A DNA stretch of 64,000 bases. Source: Gammaproteobacteria bacterium. Lineage in GTDB: Bacteria; Pseudomonadota; Gammaproteobacteria; DSM-16500. The stretch is taken from the NCBI GenBank assembly GCA_021324305.1, contig JAJPJI010000007.1:1-64000 (forward strand). Reading direction: 5' to 3'. The position numbers and the translations under genes were made by a program. Each line of letters begins with the position of its first letter. Positions within the stretch are counted from its first letter, which is position 1. Shown piece after piece: positions 45,290-55,405 of this stretch. The notes beneath the pieces were generated by a model. That model was not told the origin of the DNA and did not search any database. It saw nothing but the letters and a program-made list of their open reading frames with translations.

Positions 45290-45533
45290 CCTTGATGCAT
45301 TCAGGCACTATCAAAAACAAAATGGCATTGATCCCGGATTCAAGCCCGAATTCATTATTACTCTGATATTGTCAGTAATCAGTTTTGCGATGCTGGACCA
45401 AATGTCTTTATTAGCGACAAAAGAATCAGCATGGCATGGCTATGTCGAATTCTGCGTTGAATGTTTGCTGAAAGCATTGGAGAAAGGACGCTTGAGTCAA
45501 GGGCATTCCATTCATCACATAAACTCATTATAA
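45276..45533 (+). pseudogene. Open frame without start, possible regulator remnant (low confidence)
   Basis: An 86-codon open stretch downstream of the flavoprotein gene, with a start codon only at 45390 (47 codons). The translation (DAFRHYQKQNGIDPGF, ISFAMLDQMSLLATKESAWHG, ECLLKALEKG) is protein-like and helical and resembles the C-terminal half of a TetR-type regulator, but I cannot identify it firmly. No ribosome site is seen. The remaining intergenic sequence up to 45580 shows nothing else. Confidence 0.25.
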
Positions 45534-45580
45534 TTTCCGCATCTTGTAGCGAACACTGTCTTCCGGAAGGCTGAATTATA

Positions 45581-46588
45581 ATGATTTTTCAAATGGCCCA
45601 GTTATCCATGATGTTAATGCTGATCCTCGCTGCCTCCCATTTATTCACCAATGCGATTGAATATATGGGTGAAAAGCTGGGTGTTTCCGAAGGAATGACC
45701 GGCTCCATATTCGCCGCCATTGCCACAGCGTTGCCGGAAACTTGTGTGCCTGTTGTGGCAATAATAGCCGGCACATCAGACAAACAGATAAACCAGGAAA
45801 TCAGCGTGGGCGCCATTTTGGGAGCGCCATTGATGTTGTCGACATTGTCCACTGTTTTATTAGCGCTATCCGCGCTCAGGACGCGGGGTATTAACGGTAA
45901 AATTGTCCCTGAGAAAAGCGGCTTTGTACGGGATATCAATTTCTTTTTATGCGCTTTTAGTGCGTCAGCCATCGCCATGTTCGTACCGCATCATCCGGTC
46001 TATCTGCGTGCGGTCATGAGCCTGTTTCTGGTTTTCCTGTATATTTATTACCTTGTGATGACCCTCAGGGCATCCAGGCAATTAGTGACTTGCGGGCACA
46101 GTGTCATGACAGATGAGCCTTTGCTGTTAACAAAACTGGGTTTGAAAAATAATACCGGCACAATTTTACTGCAACTGATCGCAAGTCTGGGATTGCTGCT
46201 GCTCGCGTCAAAAGGATTCATTAATAGTATTGCCGCGATATCGAAATTATTGTCCTTGTCTGCGCTGGTTCTTTCGCTACTCATTATTCCCATCGGCACT
46301 GAATTGCCAGAAAAAGTGAATAGTATTCTCTGGATACGTAAAAACAAGGATACCCTTGGATTTGGAAATATCACAGGCGCCATGGTATTTCAGGGGACAT
46401 TGCTGCCTGCGCTGGGCATCATGCTGACTCCGTGGCGGCCGGGCCCGGAGGTGATGACAGGCATTGTCATCACGCTTCTTTCCGCATTGTGGTTACGGGC
46501 CAATGCCTCCACCAAAGGAGTGCGTATTTCAGCACTGATGGTGAATGGCGGATTTTATCTTGCCTATCTTTATTTCACGCTCGCGTGA
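45581..46588 (+). CDS. Sodium/calcium exchanger family (CaCA) antiporter
   Basis: 335 residues, about ten membrane helices. The first alpha-repeat reads GMTGSIFAAIATALPETCVPVVAI and the second IPIGTELPEKVNSI, the paired cation-binding motifs (G-T-x-L-P-E) of CaCA antiporters. It exchanges Ca2+ or another cation for Na+ or H+ across the inner membrane. It is a single gene with its own upstream region and stands just before the potassium-uptake operon. Confidence 0.88.
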   Translation: MIFQMAQLSMMLMLILAASHLFTNAIEYMGEKLGVSEGMTGSIFAAIATALPETCVPVVAIIAGTSDKQINQEISVGAILGAPLMLSTLSTVLLALSALRTRGINGKIVPEKSGFVRDINFFLCAFSASAIAMFVPHHPVYLRAVMSLFLVFLYIYYLVMTLRASRQLVTCGHSVMTDEPLLLTKLGLKNNTGTILLQLIASLGLLLLASKGFINSIAAISKLLSLSALVLSLLIIPIGTELPEKVNSILWIRKNKDTLGFGNITGAMVFQGTLLPALGIMLTPWRPGPEVMTGIVITLLSALWLRANASTKGVRISALMVNGGFYLAYLYFTLA

Positions 46589-46667
46589 ATACACTGTGCT
46601 GATCACTTTCATATCGAGTATAATTCACTATCAAGGATTGTCATGATCACCAGCATGGATATGAATT

Positions 46668-46763
46668 ATGGAAGATATTCTCTACACAGGCATTATCTTT
46701 GTGTTTTTTGGCATCTGTTTCGCATTGATCTGGTTTTTTGATTCATTGTCAGGGAGTAAATAA
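46668..46763 (+). CDS. Small membrane protein upstream of kdpF
   Basis: 31 residues (MEDILYTGIIFVFFGICFAL, then IWFFDSLSGSK). One hydrophobic helix with an acidic N-terminus and a short polar tail. Its stop TAA shares one base with the ATG of kdpF, so the two are translationally coupled. Similar unnamed one-helix proteins precede kdpF in several proteobacteria. A structural or regulatory role in the Kdp complex is inference. Confidence 0.6.
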   Translation: MEDILYTGIIFVFFGICFALIWFFDSLSGSK

Positions 46764-46849
46764 TGGGTCTTTACATTCTGTGCGGTGTCATTACACTGGT
46801 TTTGTTGATCTATCTTCTGATTGTCATGTTTAAACCCGAATTATTCTGA
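46763..46849 (+). CDS. kdpF: Potassium-transporting ATPase subunit F
   Basis: 28 residues, a single membrane helix (MGLYILCGVITLVLLIYLLI, then VMFKPELF). The size, the terminal aromatic and the place directly before kdpA match KdpF, the small stabilising subunit of the KdpFABC pump. It overlaps the preceding small ORF by one base. Confidence 0.85.
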   Translation: MGLYILCGVITLVLLIYLLIVMFKPELF

Positions 46850-46866
46850 CAAGACGCAAGGAAAGG

Positions 46867-48690
46867 ATGCCAATGACACAGGCTGGCTTGGTTCAAATCT
46901 TGTTATATCTTCTGGTTGTCATCTTGTGTGTCAAGCCACTGGGCTCGTACATGGCCGCAGTTTATTCAGGCAAGTCTTGTGGTCTTGATATGGTGTTGGG
47001 CTGGCTCGAGCGGATCGCCTATCGCACAGGTGGTATCAATTCCACTCAGGAAATGAGCTGGAAGACTTATCTGTCAGCCATGCTCATTTTCAATTTTTTT
47101 GGCTTGCTTGCGGTGTATGGATGTCAGCGTCTGCAATTTTATCTGCCGCTTAATCCACAAGGCTTCCCGGCCGTCCCTCCTGATCTTGCATTAAACACAG
47201 CTTCGAGTTTTGCTGCCAATACCAACTGGCAGGCGTATGGCGGGGAAACAACCATGAGTTATTTCTCGCAAATGGCGGCGCTGACAGTGCAAAATTTTCT
47301 TTCAGCTGCGACAGGAATGTCATTGCTGGTTGCCATGATACGCGGAATTGCGCGGCATGAGACAACCAAACTCGGAAATTTTTGGGTAGACACAGTTCGG
47401 GGTATTCTTTATATTCTGCTCCCCCTCGCATTTGTATTGGCAATGCTGCTGGTTTCACAAGGTGTCATTCAGAATTTCAAGCCCTATCAGACAGTCAGTT
47501 TCATGCAGCCCGTCAGCTATCAGGAGCAAATCACCGATGCATCGGGGAATCCAGTCAAGGATGCACAAGGGCATCCCAAAGCACAAATGAAAATTGCCGC
47601 AAGCCAGTTGCTACCCATGGGGCCTGTCGCTTCCCAGATTGCCATCAAGCAGCTGGGAACAAATGGCGGGGGCTTTTTCAATGTGAATTCAGCTCATCCA
47701 TTTGAGAACCCTACCCCACTATCCAATTTTCTGGAAATGATTTCCATTCTGCTTATTCCCGCGGCCCTCTGTTACACCTATGGAATAATGGTGAACGACA
47801 GACGGCAGGGTTGGGCAATATTCATCGCAATGGCTATCCTGTTTGTCCCGCTTGTTTTTGTTACCGTCGCGCAAGAACAGCAGGGTAACCCCGCTTTTAC
47901 TTACATGGGGATAGATCAGCGCCCTGATCATGCACTTTATCCGGGCGGAAATATGGAAGGCAAGGAATCGCGTTTTGGAATCACCAATTCATCTATCTGG
48001 GCAGCTGCGACAACCGCAACGTCGAACGGTTCGATTAATTCCATGCATGATTCCTATACGCCGCTGGGTGGACTGATACCTCTCTGGTTAATGCATCTGG
48101 GAGAGGTCGCTTTTGGCGGTGTGGGTTCTGGTTTATATGGAATGTTAATGCTGGTTATCATCACCGTTTTTGTTGCAGGTCTGATGGTCGGAAGAACACC
48201 GGAATACCTGGGCAAGAAAATTGAGCCATTTGAAATGAAAATGGCTTCCATTGGCGTGCTGCTCATGCCGCTTGCTGTGTTGTTTTTTACCGGAATCGCC
48301 GTTGTTACGGCTGTTGGCACAGGCGCGATTGAAAATCCGGGCGCTCATGGATTTACTGAAATGCTGTATGCGTTTACATCCATGGTCAACAATAATGGAA
48401 GTGCTTTTGCAGGGCTCAATGCTAACAACCGCTTTTATAATCTCGCCGGAGGCATGGCGATCCTGATGGGCCGGTACTGGATTGCAATTCCGGCACTTGC
48501 GATCGCAGGCTCTCTCGCGCGTAAAAAGGGTGCTCCTGTCGGATTGGGAACGTTGGCAACGCATACACCTTTATTTATTTTTCTCTTGATCAGTGTGGTT
48601 ATTGTACTGGGTGCGCTAACTTTCTTTCCCGCGCTCTCACTGGGACCGATTGTTGAACATCTCATGCTATGGGGGAAATATGGCCGCTAA
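46867..48690 (+). CDS. kdpA: Potassium-transporting ATPase, potassium-binding subunit
   Basis: 607 residues with about ten membrane helices and four selectivity-filter-like loops, for example [43 protein letters not shown] and [14 protein letters not shown]. It is the channel-like K+ entry subunit of the high-affinity pump induced at low potassium. AAGGA precedes the ATG; a second ATG two codons later is equally placed. It is somewhat longer than E. coli KdpA because of extra loop residues ([17 protein letters not shown]). Confidence 0.96.
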   Translation: MPMTQAGLVQILLYLLVVILCVKPLGSYMAAVYSGKSCGLDMVLGWLERIAYRTGGINSTQEMSWKTYLSAMLIFNFFGLLAVYGCQRLQFYLPLNPQGFPAVPPDLALNTASSFAANTNWQAYGGETTMSYFSQMAALTVQNFLSAATGMSLLVAMIRGIARHETTKLGNFWVDTVRGILYILLPLAFVLAMLLVSQGVIQNFKPYQTVSFMQPVSYQEQITDASGNPVKDAQGHPKAQMKIAASQLLPMGPVASQIAIKQLGTNGGGFFNVNSAHPFENPTPLSNFLEMISILLIPAALCYTYGIMVNDRRQGWAIFIAMAILFVPLVFVTVAQEQQGNPAFTYMGIDQRPDHALYPGGNMEGKESRFGITNSSIWAAATTATSNGSINSMHDSYTPLGGLIPLWLMHLGEVAFGGVGSGLYGMLMLVIITVFVAGLMVGRTPEYLGKKIEPFEMKMASIGVLLMPLAVLFFTGIAVVTAVGTGAIENPGAHGFTEMLYAFTSMVNNNGSAFAGLNANNRFYNLAGGMAILMGRYWIAIPALAIAGSLARKKGAPVGLGTLATHTPLFIFLLISVVIVLGALTFFPALSLGPIVEHLMLWGKYGR

Positions 48691-50743
48691 AATTTCTCTT
48701 TGGGATCCGGGCATCATTAAGCTCGCTATTCGGGATTCATTCATCAAATTATCGCCCAGACATCAGGTGCGAAATCCGGTCATGTTTACTGTCTACATTG
48801 GATCAATTCTGACTACGGGTCTTTTCATTCAGGCCATGCTGGGAGAAGGTGAAGCGTCTGCGCAATTTATTCTTTCAATTACCGTAGGGTTATGGTTCAC
48901 CATTTTGTTTGCGAATTTTGCCGAGGCGATGGCAGAGGGACGAGGTAAGGCACAAGCGCAGGCTTTGCGGAAATCCCGGCGTGAAATAATTGCAAAAAAA
49001 TTATCAAAACCTGATCGTCAGGCAAAAGTCACCATGGTGCCGTCTGCTGTCCTGCGGGCCGGAGATATTGTTTTGGTAGAAGCGGGTGATTTTATTCCCA
49101 GTGATGGTGAGGTGATTGAAGGTGTGGCGTCAGTCAATGAAAGCGCGATCACCGGAGAGAGTGCGCCAGTCATTCGTGAAAGCGGAGGAGACCGCAGTGC
49201 GGTGACCGGTGGCACACAGGTCATATCAGACTGGATAATTGTACGTATTGTTTCAAACCCCGGCGAAACGTTTTTAGATCAAATGATTGCTCTCGTTGAA
49301 GGAGCAAGAAGACAAAAAACACCGAATGAACTTGCCCTGACAATTTTACTTGCAGCGTTGAGCCTGGTTTTCCTGATTGTATGCGCTTCTCTGCTGCCTT
49401 TTTCCATTTACAGCAGTTCAACTGTCATGAATAGTCATGTGGTTACCATTACTGTACTGGTAGCTTTATTTGTGTGTCTTGCACCGACCACTATTGGAGG
49501 ATTATTGTCTGCGATCGGGATTGCGGGCATGGATCGCATGATCCAGGCGAATGTCATCGCATTTTCAGGCAGGGCTGTTGAAGCAGCAGGAGACATTGAT
49601 GTGTTGCTGCTTGACAAGACTGGAACCATCACGCTTGGGAATCGACAAGCGACGGAATTTATACCTGCGGAAGGAATATCAGTCAATGTCCTTGCTGATG
49701 CTGCCCAGCTTGCATCGCTTGCTGATGAGACGCCTGAGGGAAGAAGTATCGTCGTGCTAGCAAAAGATAAATATAATCTTCGCGGCCGCGACATAGCGGA
49801 GCTTGGTGCGACATTCATACCATTTACCGCGCAAACAAGAATGAGCGGCGCAAACCTGCCTGGGCGCCAAATCCGTAAAGGCGCTGCAGAAGCGATTGAA
49901 GCCTACATCAAGCAGATGGGAAGTGTTTTTCCTGTGTCGGTTAAAAAAAGTGTGGACATGATTTCCCGGCGTGGCGGAACACCGCTTGTAGTTGCTGAAG
50001 GCGCAACCGTACTGGGTGTGATCTATCTTAAAGATATTGTCAAAGGCGGCATTCGTGATCGATTTGCCCATCTGCGGCAAATGGGCATCAAAACGATTAT
50101 GGTGACGGGTGATAATGCGCTAACTGCCGCCGCTATTGCTGCTGAAGCCGGCGTAGATGACTTTCTCGCCAATGCAAAACCTGAAGACAAGCTCAAATTG
50201 ATAAAACGATTACAATCAGAAGGCCGCCTGGTTGCCATGACAGGTGACGGGACGAACGATGCGCCTGCGCTGGCTCAGGCTGATGTGGCGGTGGCAATGA
50301 ATACCGGTACACAAGCAGCCAAGGAAGCTGGAAATCTGGTGGATCTCGATTCAAATCCAACCAAACTGATTGAAGTAGTGGAAATAGGCAAACAGCTCCT
50401 GATGACCCGTGGTGCGTTGACAACTTTCAGTATCGCCAATGATGTTGCTAAGTATTTCGCCATTCTGCCAGCGGCATTCGCAACAACCTATCCGATATTG
50501 AATGAACTGAATATCATGCATCTGGCAACGCCCGATAGCGCCATTTTGTCAACTGTCATCTTCAATGCTGTCATCATTATCGCACTTGTTCCGCTGGCTC
50601 TGCGCGGGGTGACATATAAAAGAGTTCCTGCCGTCCGGTTGCTGCGCAGCAATGTATTTATTTATGGTGTTGGCGGGTTACTTGTACCATTCATAGGTAT
50701 CAAGCTTATTGATTTGATTCTGGTTGCACTTGGATTAACTTAA
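48680..50743 (+). CDS. kdpB: Potassium-transporting ATPase, ATP-binding subunit
   Basis: 687 residues, P-type ATPase. The phosphorylated Asp lies in LLDKTGTIT, the actuator motif is [11 protein letters not shown], and the hinge is [22 protein letters not shown]. It hydrolyses ATP to drive K+ through KdpA. The ATG at 48680 has GGGGGA just upstream and overlaps the kdpA end by 11 bases; an earlier in-frame start at 48650 is less likely. Confidence 0.97.
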   Translation: MAAKISLWDPGIIKLAIRDSFIKLSPRHQVRNPVMFTVYIGSILTTGLFIQAMLGEGEASAQFILSITVGLWFTILFANFAEAMAEGRGKAQAQALRKSRREIIAKKLSKPDRQAKVTMVPSAVLRAGDIVLVEAGDFIPSDGEVIEGVASVNESAITGESAPVIRESGGDRSAVTGGTQVISDWIIVRIVSNPGETFLDQMIALVEGARRQKTPNELALTILLAALSLVFLIVCASLLPFSIYSSSTVMNSHVVTITVLVALFVCLAPTTIGGLLSAIGIAGMDRMIQANVIAFSGRAVEAAGDIDVLLLDKTGTITLGNRQATEFIPAEGISVNVLADAAQLASLADETPEGRSIVVLAKDKYNLRGRDIAELGATFIPFTAQTRMSGANLPGRQIRKGAAEAIEAYIKQMGSVFPVSVKKSVDMISRRGGTPLVVAEGATVLGVIYLKDIVKGGIRDRFAHLRQMGIKTIMVTGDNALTAAAIAAEAGVDDFLANAKPEDKLKLIKRLQSEGRLVAMTGDGTNDAPALAQADVAVAMNTGTQAAKEAGNLVDLDSNPTKLIEVVEIGKQLLMTRGALTTFSIANDVAKYFAILPAAFATTYPILNELNIMHLATPDSAILSTVIFNAVIIIALVPLALRGVTYKRVPAVRLLRSNVFIYGVGGLLVPFIGIKLIDLILVALGLT

Positions 50744-50794
50744 GGGCATGCGTACAGCAATACTTTTTGGCGTTAATTTGGCAGGAAAGCGTTT

Positions 50795-51391
50795 ATGCTT
50801 ACAGATGTATTCAAACAGATAAAAACAGCAATCAGTCTGCTGATTTTTTTCACTGTTTTAACCGGATTGATTTATCCGGGCATGATCACTGCATTTGCAC
50901 AGATTTTTTTCCCCTGGCAGGCAAACGGCAGCTTAATAGAAAAAAATGGGAAAGTTGCGGGATCATTGCTGATAGGACAAACCTTCACTGAAGATAAATA
51001 TTTTTGGGGACGCCCCTCGGCAACGACCCCTTTTCCCTATAACGCAGCCTCTTCGTCAGCATCCAATCTTGGCCCTTCCAATCCTGTTTTTTTCAAGCTT
51101 GTTGCTGTCCGCGTAGAAAATCTACGCAAAGCTGATCCCAATAATCTTGCATTCATTCCAGTTGATTTGGTTACGGCCTCAGGCAGCGGACTTGATCCTG
51201 AAATCAGCCCTCTTGCCGCCTTCTATCAGGCAGAGCGAATAGCTCGGGCCAGAGGACTCCCAGTGAAGGCGGTTCAGGATCTTATCCAGAAGTTTATCAA
51301 GCCCAGAAGTTTCAGGATTCTGGGCGAGCCGCGGGTAAATGTATTATCATTAAATATGGCACTGGATGATTTACAAACCATACCTAAATGA
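50795..51391 (+). CDS. kdpC: Potassium-transporting ATPase subunit C
   Basis: 198 residues. One N-terminal helix (ISLLIFFTVLTGLIYPGMIT), followed by a periplasmic domain with WGRPSATTPFPYNAASSSASNLGPSN and DLVTASGSGLDPEISPLAA, the KdpC signatures. It stabilises the KdpAB complex. The gap to kdpB is 51 bases and to kdpD 13 bases, so it belongs to one operon. Confidence 0.95.
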   Translation: MLTDVFKQIKTAISLLIFFTVLTGLIYPGMITAFAQIFFPWQANGSLIEKNGKVAGSLLIGQTFTEDKYFWGRPSATTPFPYNAASSSASNLGPSNPVFFKLVAVRVENLRKADPNNLAFIPVDLVTASGSGLDPEISPLAAFYQAERIARARGLPVKAVQDLIQKFIKPRSFRILGEPRVNVLSLNMALDDLQTIPK

Positions 51392-51404
51392 TCAAGGATG
51401 ACGA

Positions 51405-54080
51405 ATGTCGCAGGATAGGCCAAATCCGGAAAAGTTGTTACAACGTGTTCAAGAGGAAGAAAAACAGGAAACACGTGGTAAACTGAAAATTTATCTTGGC
51501 GCTGCTCCCGGAGTTGGAAAGACATTCACCATGCTGCAGGACGCACTTGCCAAACGGGCGCAAGGACTGGATGTCGTCATTGGTGTTGTTGAAACTCATG
51601 GCCGCAAGGAAATTGAATCCCTGCTGAAAGATTTTGAAGTCATGCCGCGGATAGAGATAGATTATCATGGGCGGAAGCTGTATGAATTCGATCTCGATGC
51701 TGCGTTAAAACGAAATCCCGGATTAATTCTGATTGACGAGATGGCGCATACCAATGCTCCTGATTTGCGCCACGCCAAGCGCTGGCAGGATATAAAAGAA
51801 ATCCTGGATCGCGGTATAGATGTCTACACAACTCTCAACGTACAGCACGTTGAATCGCTGAATGACATTGTCTCACAAATTATCCATACACGTATCAAGG
51901 AAACTGTTCCTGATTCCATGCTGGAAATGGCGGATACCATCGAATTGGTTGACTTGCCGCCGGAAGACTTGTTAAAGAGACTGCAGGAAGGAAAAGTCTA
52001 TTTTCCAAAACAGGCGGAGCTGGCTGCGGAAAATTTTTTCCGTAAAGGCAACCTGATAGCTCTGCGGGAATTGGCTTTACGCGTGACAGCCGAGCGTGTT
52101 GGCGCTCAAGTTCTGTTATACCGGCAAGGTCAGGGCATAAAACATATCTGGCCCACAAAGGAAAAAATCCTTGTCTGTGTCGGCAGTCGTCCGGAATCGG
52201 CAAAATTAATCAGGGCAGCAAGAAGAATGGCTGTCAAGTTACAGGCTGATTGGATCGCCGTGCATGTGGATACACCTCGCATCCAGTTATCAGAGGAACA
52301 ATCCCTGAACGCGATACAGAATATGCGCCTGGCAGAAAAGCTGGGTGCTGAAACACGCATTCTTACCGGTTTTGATATCGTTAAGGAAATTATGGATTTT
52401 GCTCGCGAACAAAATGTCACCATGATTATGGTCTGGAAACATATTCGCTCGCGCTGGAAGGATTTTATTTTCAGAAGTCTGGCGGATGAATTGACACGCC
52501 AGAGCGGTGAAATTGACATTTATATTCTGACAGGCGAATTACGCGACATCAAACCAGTGGAGACTCTTCTTGAGCCGCATCCGGTTCAAAAGAAAATTTC
52601 CTGGCGGGTTAATGCAATATCAATGGCCATCGTTTGTCTCGCGACATTAATCAATCTAGTCTTGTTTCCCGTGATGGGGGAAAGCAACCTGATTATGGTT
52701 TATGTGCTGGGTGTCATCTTCGTTGCGCTGTTTGGTCAAATGGGCCCGTCACTTCTGGCTTCAATACTCAGTGTCCTCGCTTATGATTTTTTCTTTATTC
52801 CGCCTTATTACACGTTGTTTATAAAGGATTACAGGTATTTCTTCACTCTTATGGTCATGTTATTGGTCACCCAGGTAATCAGCCATTTGACAGTTCGTAC
52901 CAGACGGCAGGTGGAAAGTGCAAGACTCGCGCAGCATTACACTGCCTTGCTGCATACTCTTAGCCGGCAATTAGCCAGTACTCGTGGAGTAGATAAATTA
53001 TTAGGTATGGCGGTACGGTATATTGGAGATGTTTTTGACAGTGAAGTACTGGCATTGTTACCCGAGAATGGACAGATGACCATCCGTGTTAGTTACGGTA
53101 TGGAACCGATCTTGAATGCGAAAGAGATGGGCGTTGCCCAATGGGTATATGATCTGGGACAAATCGCGGGTCTTGGAACCGATACGCTGCCATTTTCAGA
53201 TGCGTTATATGTTCCGCTGCTGGCTTCGCAAGGCACAATAGGAGTATTGCGCATTAGGCCTCTCAAGCGCAAACGTATCTTTACTCCTGAACAAATGCAA
53301 TTATTGGAATCTTGTGCAAATCAAATCGCATTGGCCCTGGAGGTTGACCGGCTGCAGGAGCAGACTAAAATTTCGGAACTGCAAACTGAAACCGACCGGG
53401 CACGCCTGGCGTTGTTGCAATCCGTATCCCATGATTTGCGTACGCCGCTGGTTGCAGTGATGGGCGCTGCCAGCACATTGATGGAGATAGGCGGGGAATT
53501 GGACAAGTCAGCAATCAAGAAATTGGCGAATGAAATTTATCTTGAATTGGAGCAACTCAGCCGTTTGATAAATAATCTCCTGCAAATGACTTATCTGGAA
53601 GCGGAATCAGTGAAGTTACAGATTGAACCGCATTCCTTGAACGATGTCATCAACATTGTTATAAAATCATTAAGCAAGAAAATAGGCAAAAAGCCGGTAT
53701 ATATCAAGTTGCCAGCTGAATTGCCCGACATTCCCTTTGATAGCACGCTGATTCAGGAAGTCTTTATCAACCTGCTGGATAACGCCATCAAGTTCACACC
53801 TTCAGAAACGCCGATTGAAATCACGGTAATTATTGACAAGGATAAGGCTGTGGTAAGCGTGGAAGACCGTGGCCCGGGAATCATGTTTGATGAAGTGAAC
53901 AAACTGTTCGAAAAATTTTATCGGGGTCGTATGCTGACTACCGAAAGAGGTCTGGGGCTGGGTCTCGCGATTTGTTACAGTATTATCAAGGCACATGGCG
54001 GAAAAATATGGGCAGAGAACCGTCCTGATGGCGGCGCTGTTTTCCGTTTTACACTGCCGCTGAAACGCCAGCACAAATGA
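51405..54080 (+). CDS. kdpD: Osmosensitive K+ channel histidine kinase
   Basis: 891 residues. The N-terminal KdpD domain has the Walker A GAAPGVGKTFTM and DEMAHTN. A universal-stress-like domain follows (KILVCVGSRPESAKLIRAARRM), then four membrane helices near residues 405-500, a GAF-like domain and the kinase core with phospho-His in QSVSHDLRTPLVAV, N-box LLDNAIKFTP and G-boxes EDRGPGI and GLGLGLAIC. It senses low K+ or turgor and normally phosphorylates KdpE. No kdpE follows: the next gene is convergent. Confidence 0.96.
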   Translation: MSQDRPNPEKLLQRVQEEEKQETRGKLKIYLGAAPGVGKTFTMLQDALAKRAQGLDVVIGVVETHGRKEIESLLKDFEVMPRIEIDYHGRKLYEFDLDAALKRNPGLILIDEMAHTNAPDLRHAKRWQDIKEILDRGIDVYTTLNVQHVESLNDIVSQIIHTRIKETVPDSMLEMADTIELVDLPPEDLLKRLQEGKVYFPKQAELAAENFFRKGNLIALRELALRVTAERVGAQVLLYRQGQGIKHIWPTKEKILVCVGSRPESAKLIRAARRMAVKLQADWIAVHVDTPRIQLSEEQSLNAIQNMRLAEKLGAETRILTGFDIVKEIMDFAREQNVTMIMVWKHIRSRWKDFIFRSLADELTRQSGEIDIYILTGELRDIKPVETLLEPHPVQKKISWRVNAISMAIVCLATLINLVLFPVMGESNLIMVYVLGVIFVALFGQMGPSLLASILSVLAYDFFFIPPYYTLFIKDYRYFFTLMVMLLVTQVISHLTVRTRRQVESARLAQHYTALLHTLSRQLASTRGVDKLLGMAVRYIGDVFDSEVLALLPENGQMTIRVSYGMEPILNAKEMGVAQWVYDLGQIAGLGTDTLPFSDALYVPLLASQGTIGVLRIRPLKRKRIFTPEQMQLLESCANQIALALEVDRLQEQTKISELQTETDRARLALLQSVSHDLRTPLVAVMGAASTLMEIGGELDKSAIKKLANEIYLELEQLSRLINNLLQMTYLEAESVKLQIEPHSLNDVINIVIKSLSKKIGKKPVYIKLPAELPDIPFDSTLIQEVFINLLDNAIKFTPSETPIEITVIIDKDKAVVSVEDRGPGIMFDEVNKLFEKFYRGRMLTTERGLGLGLAICYSIIKAHGGKIWAENRPDGGAVFRFTLPLKRQHK

Positions 54081-54110
54081 AGCTCTCCAAATGACAGGAG
54101 AGCTGTCTTA
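54081..54110. terminator. Hairpin between kdpD and the convergent oxygenase gene
   Basis: AGCTCTCC (54081-54088), an eight-base loop and GGAGAGCT (54097-54104) form a perfect 8-base-pair stem directly after the kdpD stop, followed by GTCTTATTTC. It can serve as terminator for the kdp operon and, being symmetric, perhaps for the opposite gene. Confidence 0.7.
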
Positions 54111-55070
54111 TTTCATCAGTCCAATTTTCTTGTATCGCTCGTGAAGAAACTCTCCAAAAGTGATTTTCTCTGGCAGGTTTTCGACGGGGGTTTCACCTTT
54201 ACAGTGATCCAGCACTTGCAAAACTGTTTCGTTGGGCAGGCTGCCAAAGAATGGTATGGAATAACGATGTGAATAATCATTTTCCGGCGGATTGATGACT
54301 CTGTGTGTGGTGCTAGGAATCATGCCATTGGTGATGTAACTCAGCGTATCGCCTGCGTTGATAATGGCGGCTCCATCAGGAACGACCACATCAAGCCATT
54401 CACCGTCATGATTTTTGACCTGCAAGCCAGGATGCGTGGCGCGAGGTATGATAGTCATCATGCTGATGTCTTCATGGGGCGCGGACCGGACTGAGCCAGG
54501 CGGAGAAATTGACCTGTCAACCGGAGGATAGTGCAGGATGCGCATGACGGCTGATCCTGGTTTCAGCATGCCTGATAAAATGGTTTGCTGCGGAATGGAT
54601 GCGTATCCCAGTGAAATGGCGGTTGCTTGTAGACAATATCTCATACAGGTCTCCAGTTCCAGGTAAAGTGTTGTCATGGCTTGCCTGAATCCCGGGAAGT
54701 CGGGCCATAATTCATTGGGCTGTGTCGGGCCTGTGGTTTGAAAAAATTCCTTCAAATCCATCACGTCTGTATATTTGGCATGCTCTGTGCCAAAGGGAAT
54801 AAATCCCCGATGGCCATCAGGCGATCGCTGTTTTAATTTTTCCGTTTCTGGCAGATTGAAATATTGTTCAGCGATAGCATAAGCTTGATTGATGGTTTCA
54901 GGGTTAAGACCAATATTGGTTACTGCGGCAAATCCAATTTGGCGGAATGCTTCGCCAAATTGCATCGCTATGGCATGCTTTTCATCTGCACTGCCATAGA
55001 TGAATTGACTCATGTCAACCCAAGGTATTCTCTTTAGAGGGATGCCCGCTCTTTGTTTTGTATTAGTCAT
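54108..55070 (-). CDS. 2-oxoglutarate/Fe(II)-dependent oxygenase (isopenicillin-N-synthase-like)
   Basis: About 320 residues. Iron ligands are His and Asp in RSAPHEDISMMTII and His in STTHRVINPP; the 2-oxoglutarate Arg-x-Ser is in HRYSIPFFGSLP. The N-terminal DIOX_N domain is present (IPWVDMSQFIYGS). The family includes ethylene-forming enzyme, gibberellin oxidases and IPNS. The substrate is unknown. The start MTNTKQRAG at 55070 is preferred, since the extra 28 residues of a longer frame look like noise. The 335-base stretch to the next gene holds the promoters of both genes, including a PmrA-type box. Confidence 0.85.
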   Translation of the reverse strand: MTNTKQRAGIPLKRIPWVDMSQFIYGSADEKHAIAMQFGEAFRQIGFAAVTNIGLNPETINQAYAIAEQYFNLPETEKLKQRSPDGHRGFIPFGTEHAKYTDVMDLKEFFQTTGPTQPNELWPDFPGFRQAMTTLYLELETCMRYCLQATAISLGYASIPQQTILSGMLKPGSAVMRILHYPPVDRSISPPGSVRSAPHEDISMMTIIPRATHPGLQVKNHDGEWLDVVVPDGAAIINAGDTLSYITNGMIPSTTHRVINPPENDYSHRYSIPFFGSLPNETVLQVLDHCKGETPVENLPEKITFGEFLHERYKKIGLMK

Positions 55071-55282
55071 GGAAATAATCCCGATTGTTGTGACAATAAA
55101 AGAACATGATATAGAAGATATTGCATTTAATGAACTTAAAGGTATGCATGTCAATATGAAAGATCATTATTCGTAAGTGGTTAATATCTTATTTCTTACA
55201 TTGAGCATATATTAAATTCTGCATACATCGGCAAACGATAGCTTACAGCGGCTTTCATGTATCATGAAGTCTCCCGATCTTT

Positions 55283-55315
55283 CTTAAGGTTATCTTAAGT
55301 TTTGAATGGTAGAGT
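55283..55315 (+). promoter_or_regulatory. PmrA-type tandem box and promoter of the coiled-coil gene
   Basis: CTTAAG-N5-CTTAAG at 55283-55299, then ten bases and TAGAGT (55310-55315) as a weak -10. The architecture is the same as at 3640-3672, including the length of the untranslated leader (about 90 bases). Confidence 0.65.
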
Positions 55316-55405
55316 CAAAACACTCATTGTTAATTCAGAATGAAATGTAACAAAGGGTATTGTTGTCGGATTGACATCATCTATTCAGATAAGGAGATTA
55401 TGCAC

